A stretch of 36,193 nucleotides of DNA from Pasteurella testudinis DSM 23072. Its GTDB lineage: Bacteria; Pseudomonadota; Gammaproteobacteria; Enterobacterales; Pasteurellaceae. Below, piece after piece: positions 1-5,644 of this stretch (its first letter is position 1; every line of letters starts with the position of its first letter). The position numbers and the translations under genes were made by a program. The notes beneath the pieces were generated by a model. The model searched no databases and was not told the DNA's origin. It worked only from the letters and a program-made list of their open reading frames with translations. The stretch spans positions 1 through 36,193 of the forward strand of contig NZ_FWWV01000018.1 of NCBI RefSeq assembly GCF_900176075.1, written 5' to 3'.

Positions 1-293
1 GGCAAGTGCGGAGCAATTATCGCACAGTATTCGCGGTCATTGGGAAGTGGAGAATAAGGCGCACTGGGTGCTGGATATGGTCTATCGGGAAGATGATTGT
101 GTGATAAGCAAGGATGACGGCGCGGAGAATATGGCGATATTGCGCCGTTTTGCGTTGAATTTATCGCGGCTTCACCCGGCTAAAATGAGTATGCGGATGA
201 AGCTGAAAGCAGCGGGTTGGTCAGATGAATTCAGGTCAGAGCTGATGTTTGGTGTTGTTGGTTGATTATTAGACAAAGTGCGCGGTTGCCCTG
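1..293 (+). mobile_element. Right end of an ISAs1-family insertion sequence
   Basis: The window opens inside an insertion sequence. Its transposase ends at 265, and 10-28 bases later the sequence AAAGTGCGCGGTTGCCCTG (275-293) looks like the right terminal inverted repeat; ISAs1-family elements commonly end in CCCTG preceded by a GC-rich stretch. The left end and target duplication lie outside the window, so the boundary at 293 is inferred. The IS abuts the leftmost part of the ICE and may have displaced neighbouring ICE genes. Confidence 0.6.
2..265 (+). CDS. ISAs1-family transposase, C-terminal fragment
   Basis: The reading frame is open from the first bases, so only the last 87 codons are present. 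The residues before the first possible internal start (RGHWEVENKAHWVLDM) carry the conserved ISAs1 / H-repeat transposase signature HW.VEN..HWVLD, followed by the ED motif and the PENMAI-like stretch AENMAILRRFALNLSR. These belong to the C-terminal part of the DDE catalytic domain and include the region of the last acidic catalytic residue. An apparent start at 47 is internal to the protein and not a real start. Family recognition is strong. Whether the complete IS is intact cannot be judged. Confidence 0.85.
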   Translation, partial: ASAEQLSHSIRGHWEVENKAHWVLDMVYREDDCVISKDDGAENMAILRRFALNLSRLHPAKMSMRMKLKAAGWSDEFRSELMFGVVG

Positions 294-390
294 TCATCAT
301 CGATAGAATCTTTTGATAAAACGTAGTAATATGAAACTCTAAAGAGCCGTTTGTGAATTGTCGGTTATCAATTCACAACACTAGCCAAAA

Positions 391-448
391 TGTCTCCGAG
401 CATTCTGAAACGGAACACTGCATTTATGCAGGGATGCCACCTAAACTC
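391..448 (+). repeat. Structured repeat element, copy 1 (core only)
   Basis: This copy shares TGTCTCCGAGCATTCTGAAA, CGGAACACTG and CCACCTAAAC with the cores at 975-1032 and 28484-28544. The internal hairpin CTGCA-TTTA-TGCAG (419-432 region) and the outer stem GCATTC (400-405) with GGATGC (432-437) differ in sequence between copies but keep pairing. The upstream part is not the same as in copies 2 and 3: it has a longer hairpin (351-378) in place of TTGTC-ATT-GACAA, although the flanking GCCG...CACT is kept. No gene follows this copy. Confidence 0.75.
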
Positions 449-767
449 AATTGGATAGCCCTCTTACTCTATCCACGCCTATTCGATTCGCTGGTGATTG
501 TAAGGTCATAATGGTTCTGCATCAGTGCTGTTATGACCTTGCAATCACTTGCTACTTATTCGCTACCGGAGCTCGCCGGTGAAACAACGAGTGCCCTTTG
601 TGTCCCAAAGATGCCAGTTAATACCGATTAATGACCACAACGTAATCGGGTAAATCGTAAGTAAAATGACATAAGCGCATTGTGACGAAGATGACGCCTT
701 TCATTTTGCAGGCGGCTTATATGGTCCAACTGATGAGTAATATTTAATCTAAAATATAGTCAAAAAA

Positions 768-804
768 CCGGCCATTATTGGGAAACTTATAATGGCCTTT
801 TGTT
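768..804 (+). terminator. Intrinsic terminator, possibly bidirectional
   Basis: GGCCATTAT (770-778) pairs with ATAATGGCC (789-797). It is followed by TTTTGTTT and preceded by an A-run (762-767), so it could stop transcription from either side. No protein gene ends just upstream, which supports a non-coding transcript from the left. Confidence 0.7.
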
Positions 805-880
805 TACCCAAAAATCTCTAAAATGACTTTTTAATTTTTCCTTTCAGATTATTTCAAAATCCATTATCGTCAAATCAAGC

Positions 881-1032
881 TCATATTTAAGCCGTTGTCA
901 TTGACAACACTTAATAAGCTGCACAACTCTTGAAAAGCAGCGGCTATCCGATGAGATAGTTGAGTTTAGCCCTATGTCTCCGAGCATTCTGAAACGGAAC
1001 ACTGCATTAACGCAGGAATGTCACCTAAACTC
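881..1032 (+). repeat. Structured repeat element, copy 2 (full length, 152 nt)
   Basis: Nearly identical in sequence and exactly equal in length to 28393-28544. A three-way junction can be drawn: AGCC (890-893) with GGCT (942-945), enclosing TTGTC-ATT-GACAA (895-907) and GCTGC/GCAGC (918-922 with 937-941). A second domain is closed by GAGTTTA (962-968) with TAAACTC (1026-1032). It holds GCATTC (983-988) pairing with GAATGT (1016-1021) and the CTGC...GCAG hairpin. It stands about 120 nt upstream of the DUF3577 gene, the first gene of a leading-region-type cluster. Copy 3 holds the same position before the second such cluster. It may be a single-strand promoter, an RNA regulator or a protein-binding site. 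Confidence 0.75.
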
Positions 1033-1037
1033 TTTCC

Positions 1038-1068
1038 ATTTCAAGTTATCTTGAAATCTAATTTTTCA
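1038..1068 (+). terminator. Terminator-like hairpin between repeat copy 2 and the first leader
   Basis: ATTTCAAG (1038-1045) pairs with CTTGAAAT (1050-1057) around a TTAT loop, followed by CTAATTTTTC. It resembles a weak intrinsic terminator. It sits between the repeat and the DUF3577 leader, so it could act as an attenuator or mark the end of a short RNA. The T-run is interrupted, so confidence is low. Confidence 0.35.
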
Positions 1069-1073
1069 ATTCA

Positions 1074-1149
1074 CCCAGCGGGGAATATTTATCCCGTGTT
1101 GGGTTAGATGTTTCTCCGCTTTTTTATTTTTACTTTAGGAGAATACATC
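1074..1149 (+). promoter_or_regulatory. Two-hairpin translational leader A (DUF3577 gene)
   Basis: Hairpin 1 pairs CCCA..GGG (1074-1083) with CCC..TGGG (1093-1103). Hairpin 2 pairs GATGTTTCTCC (1107-1117) with GGAGAATACATC (1138-1149, one bulge), which masks the Shine-Dalgarno right up to the ATG at 1150. GCGGGGAA (1078-1085) of hairpin 1 can pair with TTTCTCCGC (1111-1119), which would free the SD. The same architecture with different bases recurs six more times in the window. Confidence 0.75.
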
Positions 1150-1572
1150 ATGACTACTCAAACTAAATATTTTGACCTGCATACTCACGGTATTGGTTAT
1201 TTAAGCAACATCCGCGAAGTAACACCTAAAAAAGGGAAACCTTTCTTATCGTGTGACATTACTGCGATTTCCGGCAGCTCGGATGCCATTCAATACACCA
1301 AATTTGGCTGTAATGTGGTGGGTGCCGAAGCTGAAAAACTGGTTCGTAAGTGCCAAGATGCCGTCGCACGTGAAGATAAAGTGTTAATCAGCTTTGTCCT
1401 TGGTGATTTATGGTATGACACCTATCCGATCAGTAAAGGCGAACGTGCCGGACAAACCGGCGTGATGCTGAAGTCACGACTGTTGCGTATCAAAATGGTG
1501 AAGGTAGGCGATAATATCGTTTATCGTGAAGAACCTCGTCGCACAACCGAACAGCCTGAGGCGCAGCAATAA
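1150..1572 (+). CDS. DUF3577 / STY4534-family ICE replication-type protein
   Basis: The 140-residue product begins MTTQTKYFDLHTHGIGYLSN and carries REVTPKKGKPFLSCDI, GCNVVGAEAEKLVRKC and LGDLWYDT..SKGERAGQTGV, all hallmarks of DUF3577 (STY4534 family). These small proteins are found in PFGI-1/SPI-7-type ICEs and annotated as ICE replication proteins; an OB-fold or ssDNA-related role is plausible but not shown. The start at 1150 is chosen because the family consensus begins there and AGGAGA lies just upstream; the in-frame ATG at 1108 falls in the leader hairpin. It is the first gene after repeat copy 2, translated from leader A, and followed by a hairpin at 1586-1615. Confidence 0.9.
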   Translation: MTTQTKYFDLHTHGIGYLSNIREVTPKKGKPFLSCDITAISGSSDAIQYTKFGCNVVGAEAEKLVRKCQDAVAREDKVLISFVLGDLWYDTYPISKGERAGQTGVMLKSRLLRIKMVKVGDNIVYREEPRRTTEQPEAQQ

Positions 1573-1585
1573 AAGTAAGTTAAAC

Positions 1586-1615
1586 AATAGGCTATTTCTT
1601 CAGAAATAGCCTATT
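1586..1615 (+). terminator. Strong stem-loop after the DUF3577 gene
   Basis: AATAGGCTATTTCT pairs with AGAAATAGCCTATT around a two-base loop (14 bp; the loop opens to four in practice). The downstream sequence AAATT lacks a proper U-tract, so it may be a 3'-end-stabilising hairpin or a weak terminator that lets transcription continue into the RadC-like gene. Confidence 0.5.
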
Positions 1616-1637
1616 AAATTCTAGTATCTAACTTAAC

Positions 1638-1695
1638 CCCAGTGGGAATATGTTCCCGTAGGGAGGATATTCCCTCATTTTTGAAGGAATATTCT
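1638..1695 (+). promoter_or_regulatory. Two-hairpin translational leader B (RadC-like gene)
   Basis: Hairpin 1: CCC (1638-1640) with GGG (1661-1663) encloses GGGAA/TTCCC (1644-1648 with 1653-1657). Hairpin 2: AGGATATTCCCTC (1664-1676) with GAAGGAATATTCT (1683-1695), one mismatch and one G-U, ending directly at the ATG (1696) and containing the SD AAGGA. Alternative pairing: GGGAATAT (1644-1651) with ATATTCCC (1667-1674), a perfect 8 bp that would release the SD. Confidence 0.78.
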
Positions 1696-2160
1696 ATGTC
1701 TAATTTATTAACAACATCAGAGCAATCTGTTATTAATTCAGCACTAAACATCCTTAATCGCACGATGGAAGCGCATCCGGTTTATCAAGTGCTTAGTGAT
1801 CCGGATGTAGCCAAAAATTATTTGAAGTTGTTACTTGGGCTAGAGGAAAGGGAGCAATTCGCCGTCCTCTTTTTGAAGAACGATCATACATTGATTAAAT
1901 CGGAAATTTTGTTTTCAGGTTCAATCAATAGCGCACATGTATATCCGCGTGAGATTATCAAAAAAGCCTTGGCATTAAATGCCGCAGCTATCATGTTGGC
2001 TCATAACCATCCTTCAGGTAATACCGTCATTAGCGATGCTGATAAGGTAATGACAGAGAAGATTAAAGCAGCGTGTGAGTTAATCGACATTCGCGTACTG
2101 GACCATATTATTATCGCTGGCCAAGAAGCCGTTTCATTCGTGGAACAGCAGCTGTTATAG
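1696..2160 (+). CDS. RadC-like JAB/MPN-domain protein
   Basis: The 154-residue product has the RadC-type JAMM motif HxHx7Sx2D: H103-N-H105, then S113 and D116 in LAHNHPSGNTVISDAD. This is the putative metal-binding core of a zinc metallohydrolase fold. Only the C-terminal RadC domain is present, without the N-terminal helix-hairpin-helix region of chromosomal RadC, as is usual for the short RadC-like genes carried by ICEs, plasmids and phages. Its biochemical role in mobile elements is unsettled; it tends to sit near antirestriction genes, as here. The start at 1696 follows AAGGA and is the end of leader B. The frame runs upstream to an ATG at 1642, but that stretch is the leader itself. Confidence 0.88.
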   Translation: MSNLLTTSEQSVINSALNILNRTMEAHPVYQVLSDPDVAKNYLKLLLGLEEREQFAVLFLKNDHTLIKSEILFSGSINSAHVYPREIIKKALALNAAAIMLAHNHPSGNTVISDADKVMTEKIKAACELIDIRVLDHIIIAGQEAVSFVEQQLL

Positions 2161-2184
2161 GCCTTACTTTAAGAGGAAATTTAT

Positions 2185-2384
2185 ATGAAACAAGGTATTT
2201 ACATCAACGGCAAAAAAGTAGCCGAGATCAATGGAAACACGGTTATTCAGCAGGTTTTCAGTAGCCGCCCATTTGCGTGACCGGTGATATTTCCGGTGAT
2301 GCGGAATCGGTCTCCGGCAGTATCCATTGCAATACGCTGCATGGCGATGCCGATACGGTTTCAGGTAATATCGTCACCCGTTAA
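2185..2384 (+). pseudogene. Small repeat protein gene split by a frameshift
   Basis: An ATG at 2185 with AAGAGGAAA upstream opens a frame reading MKQGIYINGKKVAEINGN, which stops at 2278-2280 after 31 codons. The next frame continues without a gap as VTGDISGDAESVSGSIHC and then HGDADTVSGNIVTR, stopping at 2382-2384. The second part is an obvious repeat (GD...SVSG.I / GD...TVSG.I), as in short beta-helix or bactofilin-like proteins. The two parts read as one protein of about 66 residues if one base is missing near the C-run at 2268-2270. Either the gene is broken, there is a sequencing error in the run, or frameshifting is used. No leader hairpin precedes it; it probably relies on coupling to the RadC-like gene 24 bp upstream. 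Confidence 0.65.
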
Positions 2385-2405
2385 TTTACTGTTATTTTTA
2401 CACTT

Positions 2406-2445
2406 CCGAAGGGAAATTCATTTCCCTTCGGAGATGAATTTCTCT
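2406..2445 (+). promoter_or_regulatory. Fossil leader without its gene
   Basis: CCGAAGGGAAA (2406-2416) pairs perfectly with TTTCCCTTCGG (2421-2431). GAAATTCAT in its 5' half can instead pair with ATGAATTTC (from about 2434). These correspond to the first three segments of the other leaders. The fourth segment, the SD arm, and a start codon are missing; leader C begins immediately after. This suggests that a gene with its own leader was deleted here. It could also terminate the transcript of the frameshifted gene. Confidence 0.5.
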
Positions 2446-2447
2446 TA

Positions 2448-2508
2448 CCCCTGTGGGAATATTCCTACAGGGGATATTCCCTCGGTTTCACTTAGAAGGA
2501 ATATCACA
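2448..2508 (+). promoter_or_regulatory. Two-hairpin translational leader C (ArdB-like gene)
   Basis: Hairpin 1: CCCCTGT (2448-2454) with ACAGGGG (2467-2473). Hairpin 2: GATATTCC (2473-2480) with GGAATATC (2498-2505), perfect 8 bp, masking the SD AAGGA three bases before the ATG at 2509. Alternative: GGGAATAT (2455-2462) with ATATTCCC (2474-2481), perfect 8 bp. Confidence 0.78.
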
Positions 2509-2946
2509 ATGAAAACACAAACCGTGGCTCTCGCCATAAAGTCAAACGATATGTTGGCAGATTTAGAACGCATTGGGTTGGATTATCTCCATCGATTCAG
2601 CTTCGAAAATACGTTATTTTCAAGCATGGCTCGCCTCTGCGCAGATTATGACGGCGGTGATTGGTCGCTATATCTTCTGCCGAACAGCGGGCTTTATTTT
2701 CAGTTGGAAACACCAGCTGATACATTACATCTAATGAGTCCAAGTGGGATGGAATGTCATCTAAGCCCACAAGCGGCTTCCATGGTGGCAAATTTATATA
2801 CTTTCAGCCAACTGTCGTTTTATTCTGCGGAATATGCAGAGTTATTTGGGCGATTTTATCACCTACTACGCAATTATATTTGGGGAGTCGGTGGTGAATT
2901 CCCGTCACATCCGGAATCCGGATTAATTTATGATTTGATCGATTAA
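2509..2946 (+). CDS. ArdB/KlcA-family antirestriction protein
   Basis: The 145-residue protein matches the ArdB/KlcA antirestriction family (PF03230) in length and pattern: an N-terminal helical region, then YDGGDWSLYLLPNSGLYF, followed by LSPQAASMVANLYTFSQLSF, where the family has A.G..A.L.ALN..S. ArdB-type proteins inhibit type I restriction in vivo and help incoming conjugative DNA survive in a new host. The start at 2509 is set by AAGGA and leader C. An alternative upstream start at 2284 would run through the leader and the preceding pseudogene. The gene ends before a terminator (2971-3000), so it closes the first leading-region cluster. Confidence 0.85.
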   Translation: MKTQTVALAIKSNDMLADLERIGLDYLHRFSFENTLFSSMARLCADYDGGDWSLYLLPNSGLYFQLETPADTLHLMSPSGMECHLSPQAASMVANLYTFSQLSFYSAEYAELFGRFYHLLRNYIWGVGGEFPSHPESGLIYDLID

Positions 2947-2970
2947 GATATCATTGTGAATCGAAATATC

Positions 2971-3000
2971 AAGCAGCTGCCACTAGGTAGCTGCTTTTTA
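2971..3000 (+). terminator. Intrinsic terminator after the ArdB-like gene
   Basis: AAGCAGCT (2971-2978) pairs with AGCTGCTT (2989-2996), followed by TTTATGTTTTTTG. A good candidate for rho-independent termination of the 1150-2946 cluster. Confidence 0.75.
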
Positions 3001-3096
3001 TGTTTTTTGTTTGCCGGTAAAAAACAATAAATGCTTATTTCCAGCGTTCATCATTGCTACAGTGACCCAGAACAAAATCAAAAAGGAGAACTCAAA

Positions 3097-3351
3097 ATGC
3101 TAGTATCTAATAATCGATTGAATGCACTGTATCCTTCTCTCAATATTTCCTCCGTGACGGAGGATTCAGATCCCAGCGAATGGATAAGTGCTGAAACGCC
3201 GCCTTGCGAACAGGGGCATTATTTATGCTACATCCCATATTATGAGCTCCCCTACGTCATAATTGAATACGATACAGATCTGGGGGATTTTGTCGATTGC
3301 GGTAATGAAATTACTTACTGGCGAAGATTGCCCGAACCGCCAAAGGCGTAG
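3097..3351 (+). CDS. Small DUF551-like protein
   Basis: The 84-residue product ends ITYWRRLPEPPKA and contains SEWISAETPPCEQGHYLCYI. This resembles DUF551 proteins of phages and mobile elements (WI...P..G.Y... ITHWMPLPEPP); the function of that family is unknown. The start at 3097 is chosen for AAAAGGAGAA seven bases upstream; an in-frame ATG at 3031 lacks an SD. It lies alone between a terminator and the T4SS operon. The 235 bases after it (to 3586) hold no gene, only the SD-masking stem described at 3533. Confidence 0.6.
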   Translation: MLVSNNRLNALYPSLNISSVTEDSDPSEWISAETPPCEQGHYLCYIPYYELPYVIIEYDTDLGDFVDCGNEITYWRRLPEPPKA

Positions 3352-3532
3352 TGTAAATGTGCAAACCGCTTTATCGCTACTTTCGCTATGCTTGATTCCA
3401 AAGCGAATTAATTGCTTCTTGAGTTTCGATAATCAGCAACAAGATATTGCTCTATCTAATGTGCCATTACCTCAAACCTAAAATTTTTTATCAATTTCTC
3501 GAAAACAATTAATTATTCAAATTTTAAGACTA

Positions 3533-3582
3533 ATTCTCCATAGTGAAGCTAAATCCACAGACTACCGCCACTTATGGAGAAT
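3533..3582 (+). promoter_or_regulatory. SD-masking stem in front of the first T4SS gene
   Basis: ATTCTCCATAGTG (3533-3545) pairs with CACTTATGGAGAAT (3569-3582): 13 bp with one bulged T, of which the last 10 are perfect. The 3' arm holds the Shine-Dalgarno GGAGAA of the lipoprotein gene at 3587. Unlike the seven leaders there is no preceding mimic hairpin, so this looks like a simple on/off (for example temperature- or factor-sensitive) translational lock on the transfer operon. Confidence 0.6.
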
Positions 3583-3586
3583 AACA

Positions 3587-4243
3587 ATGAACAAATCCTT
3601 AATTGCCGCCTCACTTTGCTTGATATTGGGTGCCTGTGTTCAACAACCTCAATCCCAATCTGACACAACAACCTATCCTCTGCCCGAACAACCGCTTCTC
3701 ACAACCGGCAGCCAAGTAAATACCAGCGGTATCACCATGACTGAAATCATTGAACCACCAAAGCCACAAGAGCGTATTATTCTGCCGGATATTTACCAAC
3801 AAGCCGCTAAACTGCCGGCGGAAATCATTCGCCACGGTCGCTATACCTTGGTCAGTATGTCACCGGAAGAAGGTCAAAAATACTTGCTCGATCAGTTAGT
3901 CACCGTCAAAGTGCCGCAAAAAAATAAAAATCGTTATACCGCTACTGTCGAGCAAGGTTTAAAAACAACACTGAATCACACCGGTTTTGCCCTCTGCTCC
4001 GGATTTGGGCAAGCGGATACCGCAACCCTTTTTTCTCGCCCCTTACCGAAAGTGCATTATCAATTCGGACCAATGAAACTAAGTGATGCCCTGCAAATGC
4101 TGGCGGGTCCTGCCTACGATGTGACGTTAAACGACATCACCCGAACAATCTGCTTCCAGTCCCGCCCTGTACCGGAACGTGCCATTGCACCCATTGTATT
4201 GACGACCACAACAGTGACGACTGAAGTCATTGAGGACGAATAA
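3587..4243 (+). CDS. PilL N-terminal-domain lipoprotein (TIGR03748-like)
   Basis: The 218-residue product starts with a lipoprotein signal (LILGAC, lipobox Cys17) and a proline/glutamine/threonine-rich linker. It then has a conserved domain with GRYTLVSMSPEEGQKYLLDQ and, near the end, PKVHYQFGPMKLSDALQMLAGPAY. This pattern belongs to the PilL-N proteins that open the T4SS cluster of PFGI-1/ICEHin1056-type ICEs. It is probably an outer-membrane-anchored periplasmic component of the conjugative apparatus; the last part resembles secretin/STN-type domains. ATG 3587 has GGAGAA at the right distance. It starts a long co-directional cluster in which the next gene begins one base after its stop codon. 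Confidence 0.82.
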   Translation: MNKSLIAASLCLILGACVQQPQSQSDTTTYPLPEQPLLTTGSQVNTSGITMTEIIEPPKPQERIILPDIYQQAAKLPAEIIRHGRYTLVSMSPEEGQKYLLDQLVTVKVPQKNKNRYTATVEQGLKTTLNHTGFALCSGFGQADTATLFSRPLPKVHYQFGPMKLSDALQMLAGPAYDVTLNDITRTICFQSRPVPERAIAPIVLTTTTVTTEVIEDE

Positions 4244-4244
4244 A

Positions 4245-4955
4245 ATGACACCAGGATTAAAGACTGCGGCGCTTTTATTATCGTTGCTCAGTTTTTGCAG
4301 TTATGCCAATACTACCTCAACTGCTCAGCAGTATTCACGCAATACGCCGCTAACGCAGGAACAGCTCTCCATTGCCGGCAGTTGGGGATTGAACGCAAAC
4401 GAGTGGACACGTTATCTTGAACTCAAACAAGGCGAACGCGGTATCTGGTCGCCTAACTTAGATCCGCTGACCACACTCGGTATTGAAGCGACCACCGATG
4501 CTGAACGCCAACGTTATGCTCGCCTGCTCGCACAAAAAGAATATCAACGTGTGGAAAAAGAACTCGCCTTTCAGTTAGCTTATGATAAAGCCTTTCAAGA
4601 ACTCTACCCGAATGAAATGCCGTTTACCGTTGAGCCACACGCTTCCCAAGCGAGCGGGCGGATTTTTTATTTTACCCGTTTAGAAAATTGTGAAAAATGT
4701 GAAACCGATTTAAGCCGAATTCTCAGCTATGCTGACGGACGGGCTGCGATTGACATTTATGTGGTCGGTGAACAAAAAAATGATGAGGCAATCCGAAAAT
4801 GGGCGGTGAAACACAAAATCGATCCAGCTAAAGTGAATAAACGCATCATCACCCTCAACCATGATACCGGTTATTGGCTGCAATATGCGGAGGGAAAAAT
4901 ACCGGCAGCATTCCAAGTAACAGGAGACGGGGAATGGCAAAAACTCGTTTATTAA
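4245..4955 (+). CDS. TIGR03759-family (PFL_4693) ICE protein
   Basis: The 236-residue exported protein has an N-terminal signal peptide (AALLLSLLSFCSYANT). It also has the family stretch GSWGLNANEWTRYLELKQG followed by RGIWSPNLDPLTTLGIEA, and then YARLLAQKEYQRVEKELAFQ. This WGL..EW.RY...GPRG.WSP.LDPL.ALG signature identifies TIGR03759, a conserved T4SS-cluster protein of unknown detailed role, presumably periplasmic. The C-terminal half (RIFYFTRLENCEKCETDLSR ... IDIYVVG) looks like a thioredoxin-like fold with a CEKC pair. ATG 4245 is one base after the previous stop; the upstream ATG 4230 overlaps that gene. The end overlaps the next gene by 22 bases. Confidence 0.85.
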   Translation: MTPGLKTAALLLSLLSFCSYANTTSTAQQYSRNTPLTQEQLSIAGSWGLNANEWTRYLELKQGERGIWSPNLDPLTTLGIEATTDAERQRYARLLAQKEYQRVEKELAFQLAYDKAFQELYPNEMPFTVEPHASQASGRIFYFTRLENCEKCETDLSRILSYADGRAAIDIYVVGEQKNDEAIRKWAVKHKIDPAKVNKRIITLNHDTGYWLQYAEGKIPAAFQVTGDGEWQKLVY

Positions 4956-5644
4956 TGCTCTACTGTGGCTGTTTTGCTCTATTTTCACTACAAGCACACG
5001 CTGCAATCCCCCAGGCTTATCAAGAGATTGCAGCACAACAAAACGTGCCAGCGAAAATGTTATTTGCCATTTCACTCAATGAAAGCGGCACAAAATTGGC
5101 TTCTAAAAAAGTGCTACCGTGGCCGTGGACCTTGAATGTAGCCGGTAAAAGCTACTTTTATCCGACGCGCGAAGCGGCTTGCTCAGCCCTGCAAGACTTT
5201 GTAAAACGTTTCCCATTGAAAAATATCGATGTCGGTCTTGCCCAAGTGAATATCGGCTGGAACGGAAAACGTTTTTTTTCTAACCATTGCGACGGCTTTG
5301 AACCGTTCGAGAATCTTCGTGTTGCGTCGATCATTTTAAAAACCTGTTACAACACACATAAAGACTGGGTTAATGCCGCCGGCTGTTACCATCACCCTAA
5401 AGGCGGAGCACCCGCCAAACGCTATAAAGCCGGTATTCGTGCAAAACTTGCCAGAATCGAGAAAATGTCACCACAGCCCTCCCCTTCTTTTCCGAAAACA
5501 AAACCGCTTGAAGCACGCCCTACTCTCGTTTTCTCGGCGCAAACCGCATTAGAAGAACCAACTGCAAATTTCAATTGGGTTACACCAACAGAAAAAGCAC
5601 TACTCTGGGTTGAACCCGCAGATATTAACGGAGACAGGCTATGA
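4934..5644 (+). CDS. Lytic transglycosylase (SLT family)
   Basis: A 236-residue exported protein with signal peptide (LLMLYCGCFALFSLQAHAA) and an SLT-type transglycosylase domain. LFAISLNESGTKL carries the catalytic glutamate, NIDVGLAQVNIGWN is the conserved glycine-glutamine motif, and NLRVASIILKTCY..HKDWVNAAGCYHH matches the following helices. It would cut peptidoglycan locally so that the T4SS can span the periplasm, the role VirB1-like proteins play. The C-terminal 60 residues are proline-rich and unlike the enzyme domain. It overlaps its neighbours on both sides (22 bp upstream, 4 bp downstream), so it is translationally coupled within the operon. Confidence 0.85.
   Translation: MAKTRLLMLYCGCFALFSLQAHAAIPQAYQEIAAQQNVPAKMLFAISLNESGTKLASKKVLPWPWTLNVAGKSYFYPTREAACSALQDFVKRFPLKNIDVGLAQVNIGWNGKRFFSNHCDGFEPFENLRVASIILKTCYNTHKDWVNAAGCYHHPKGGAPAKRYKAGIRAKLARIEKMSPQPSPSFPKTKPLEARPTLVFSAQTALEEPTANFNWVTPTEKALLWVEPADINGDRL

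Larger units (their letters stand above)
340..804 (+). ncRNA. Candidate structured non-coding RNA ending in an intrinsic terminator
   Basis: There is no credible protein frame between the IS end and 1149, but this stretch is packed with strong stem-loops in one orientation. They are a 10-bp perfect stem (351-360 with 369-378), the repeated core at 391-448, an 18-bp stem with one G-U pair (494-511 with 531-548), ACCGG/CCGGT (565-569 with 576-580), CTTTG/CAAAG (596-600 with 606-610) and CCGATTA/TAATCGG (624-630 with 643-649). The series ends in a terminator-like hairpin at 768-804. A transcript of about 450 nt is therefore plausible. The 5' end is not defined because I see no convincing promoter. 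It could instead be a structured DNA site such as an origin. Confidence 0.4.

Noticed and set aside
494-548. Large inverted repeat as a terminator or MITE
   Set aside because: No T-tract follows and no target duplication is visible. Kept instead as part of the structured region.
1074-1149. Leaders as known ligand riboswitches
   Set aside because: Primary sequence is not conserved among the seven leaders and no conserved junction or binding pocket is visible, so a metabolite riboswitch is unlikely.
2597-2791. Minus-strand open frame inside the ArdB-like gene
   Set aside because: Antisense shadow of a well-recognised gene, with no SD or family features.
3263-3481. Open frame overlapping the end of the DUF551-like gene
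   Set aside because: Starts inside that gene in another frame, no SD, low-complexity leucine/serine product.
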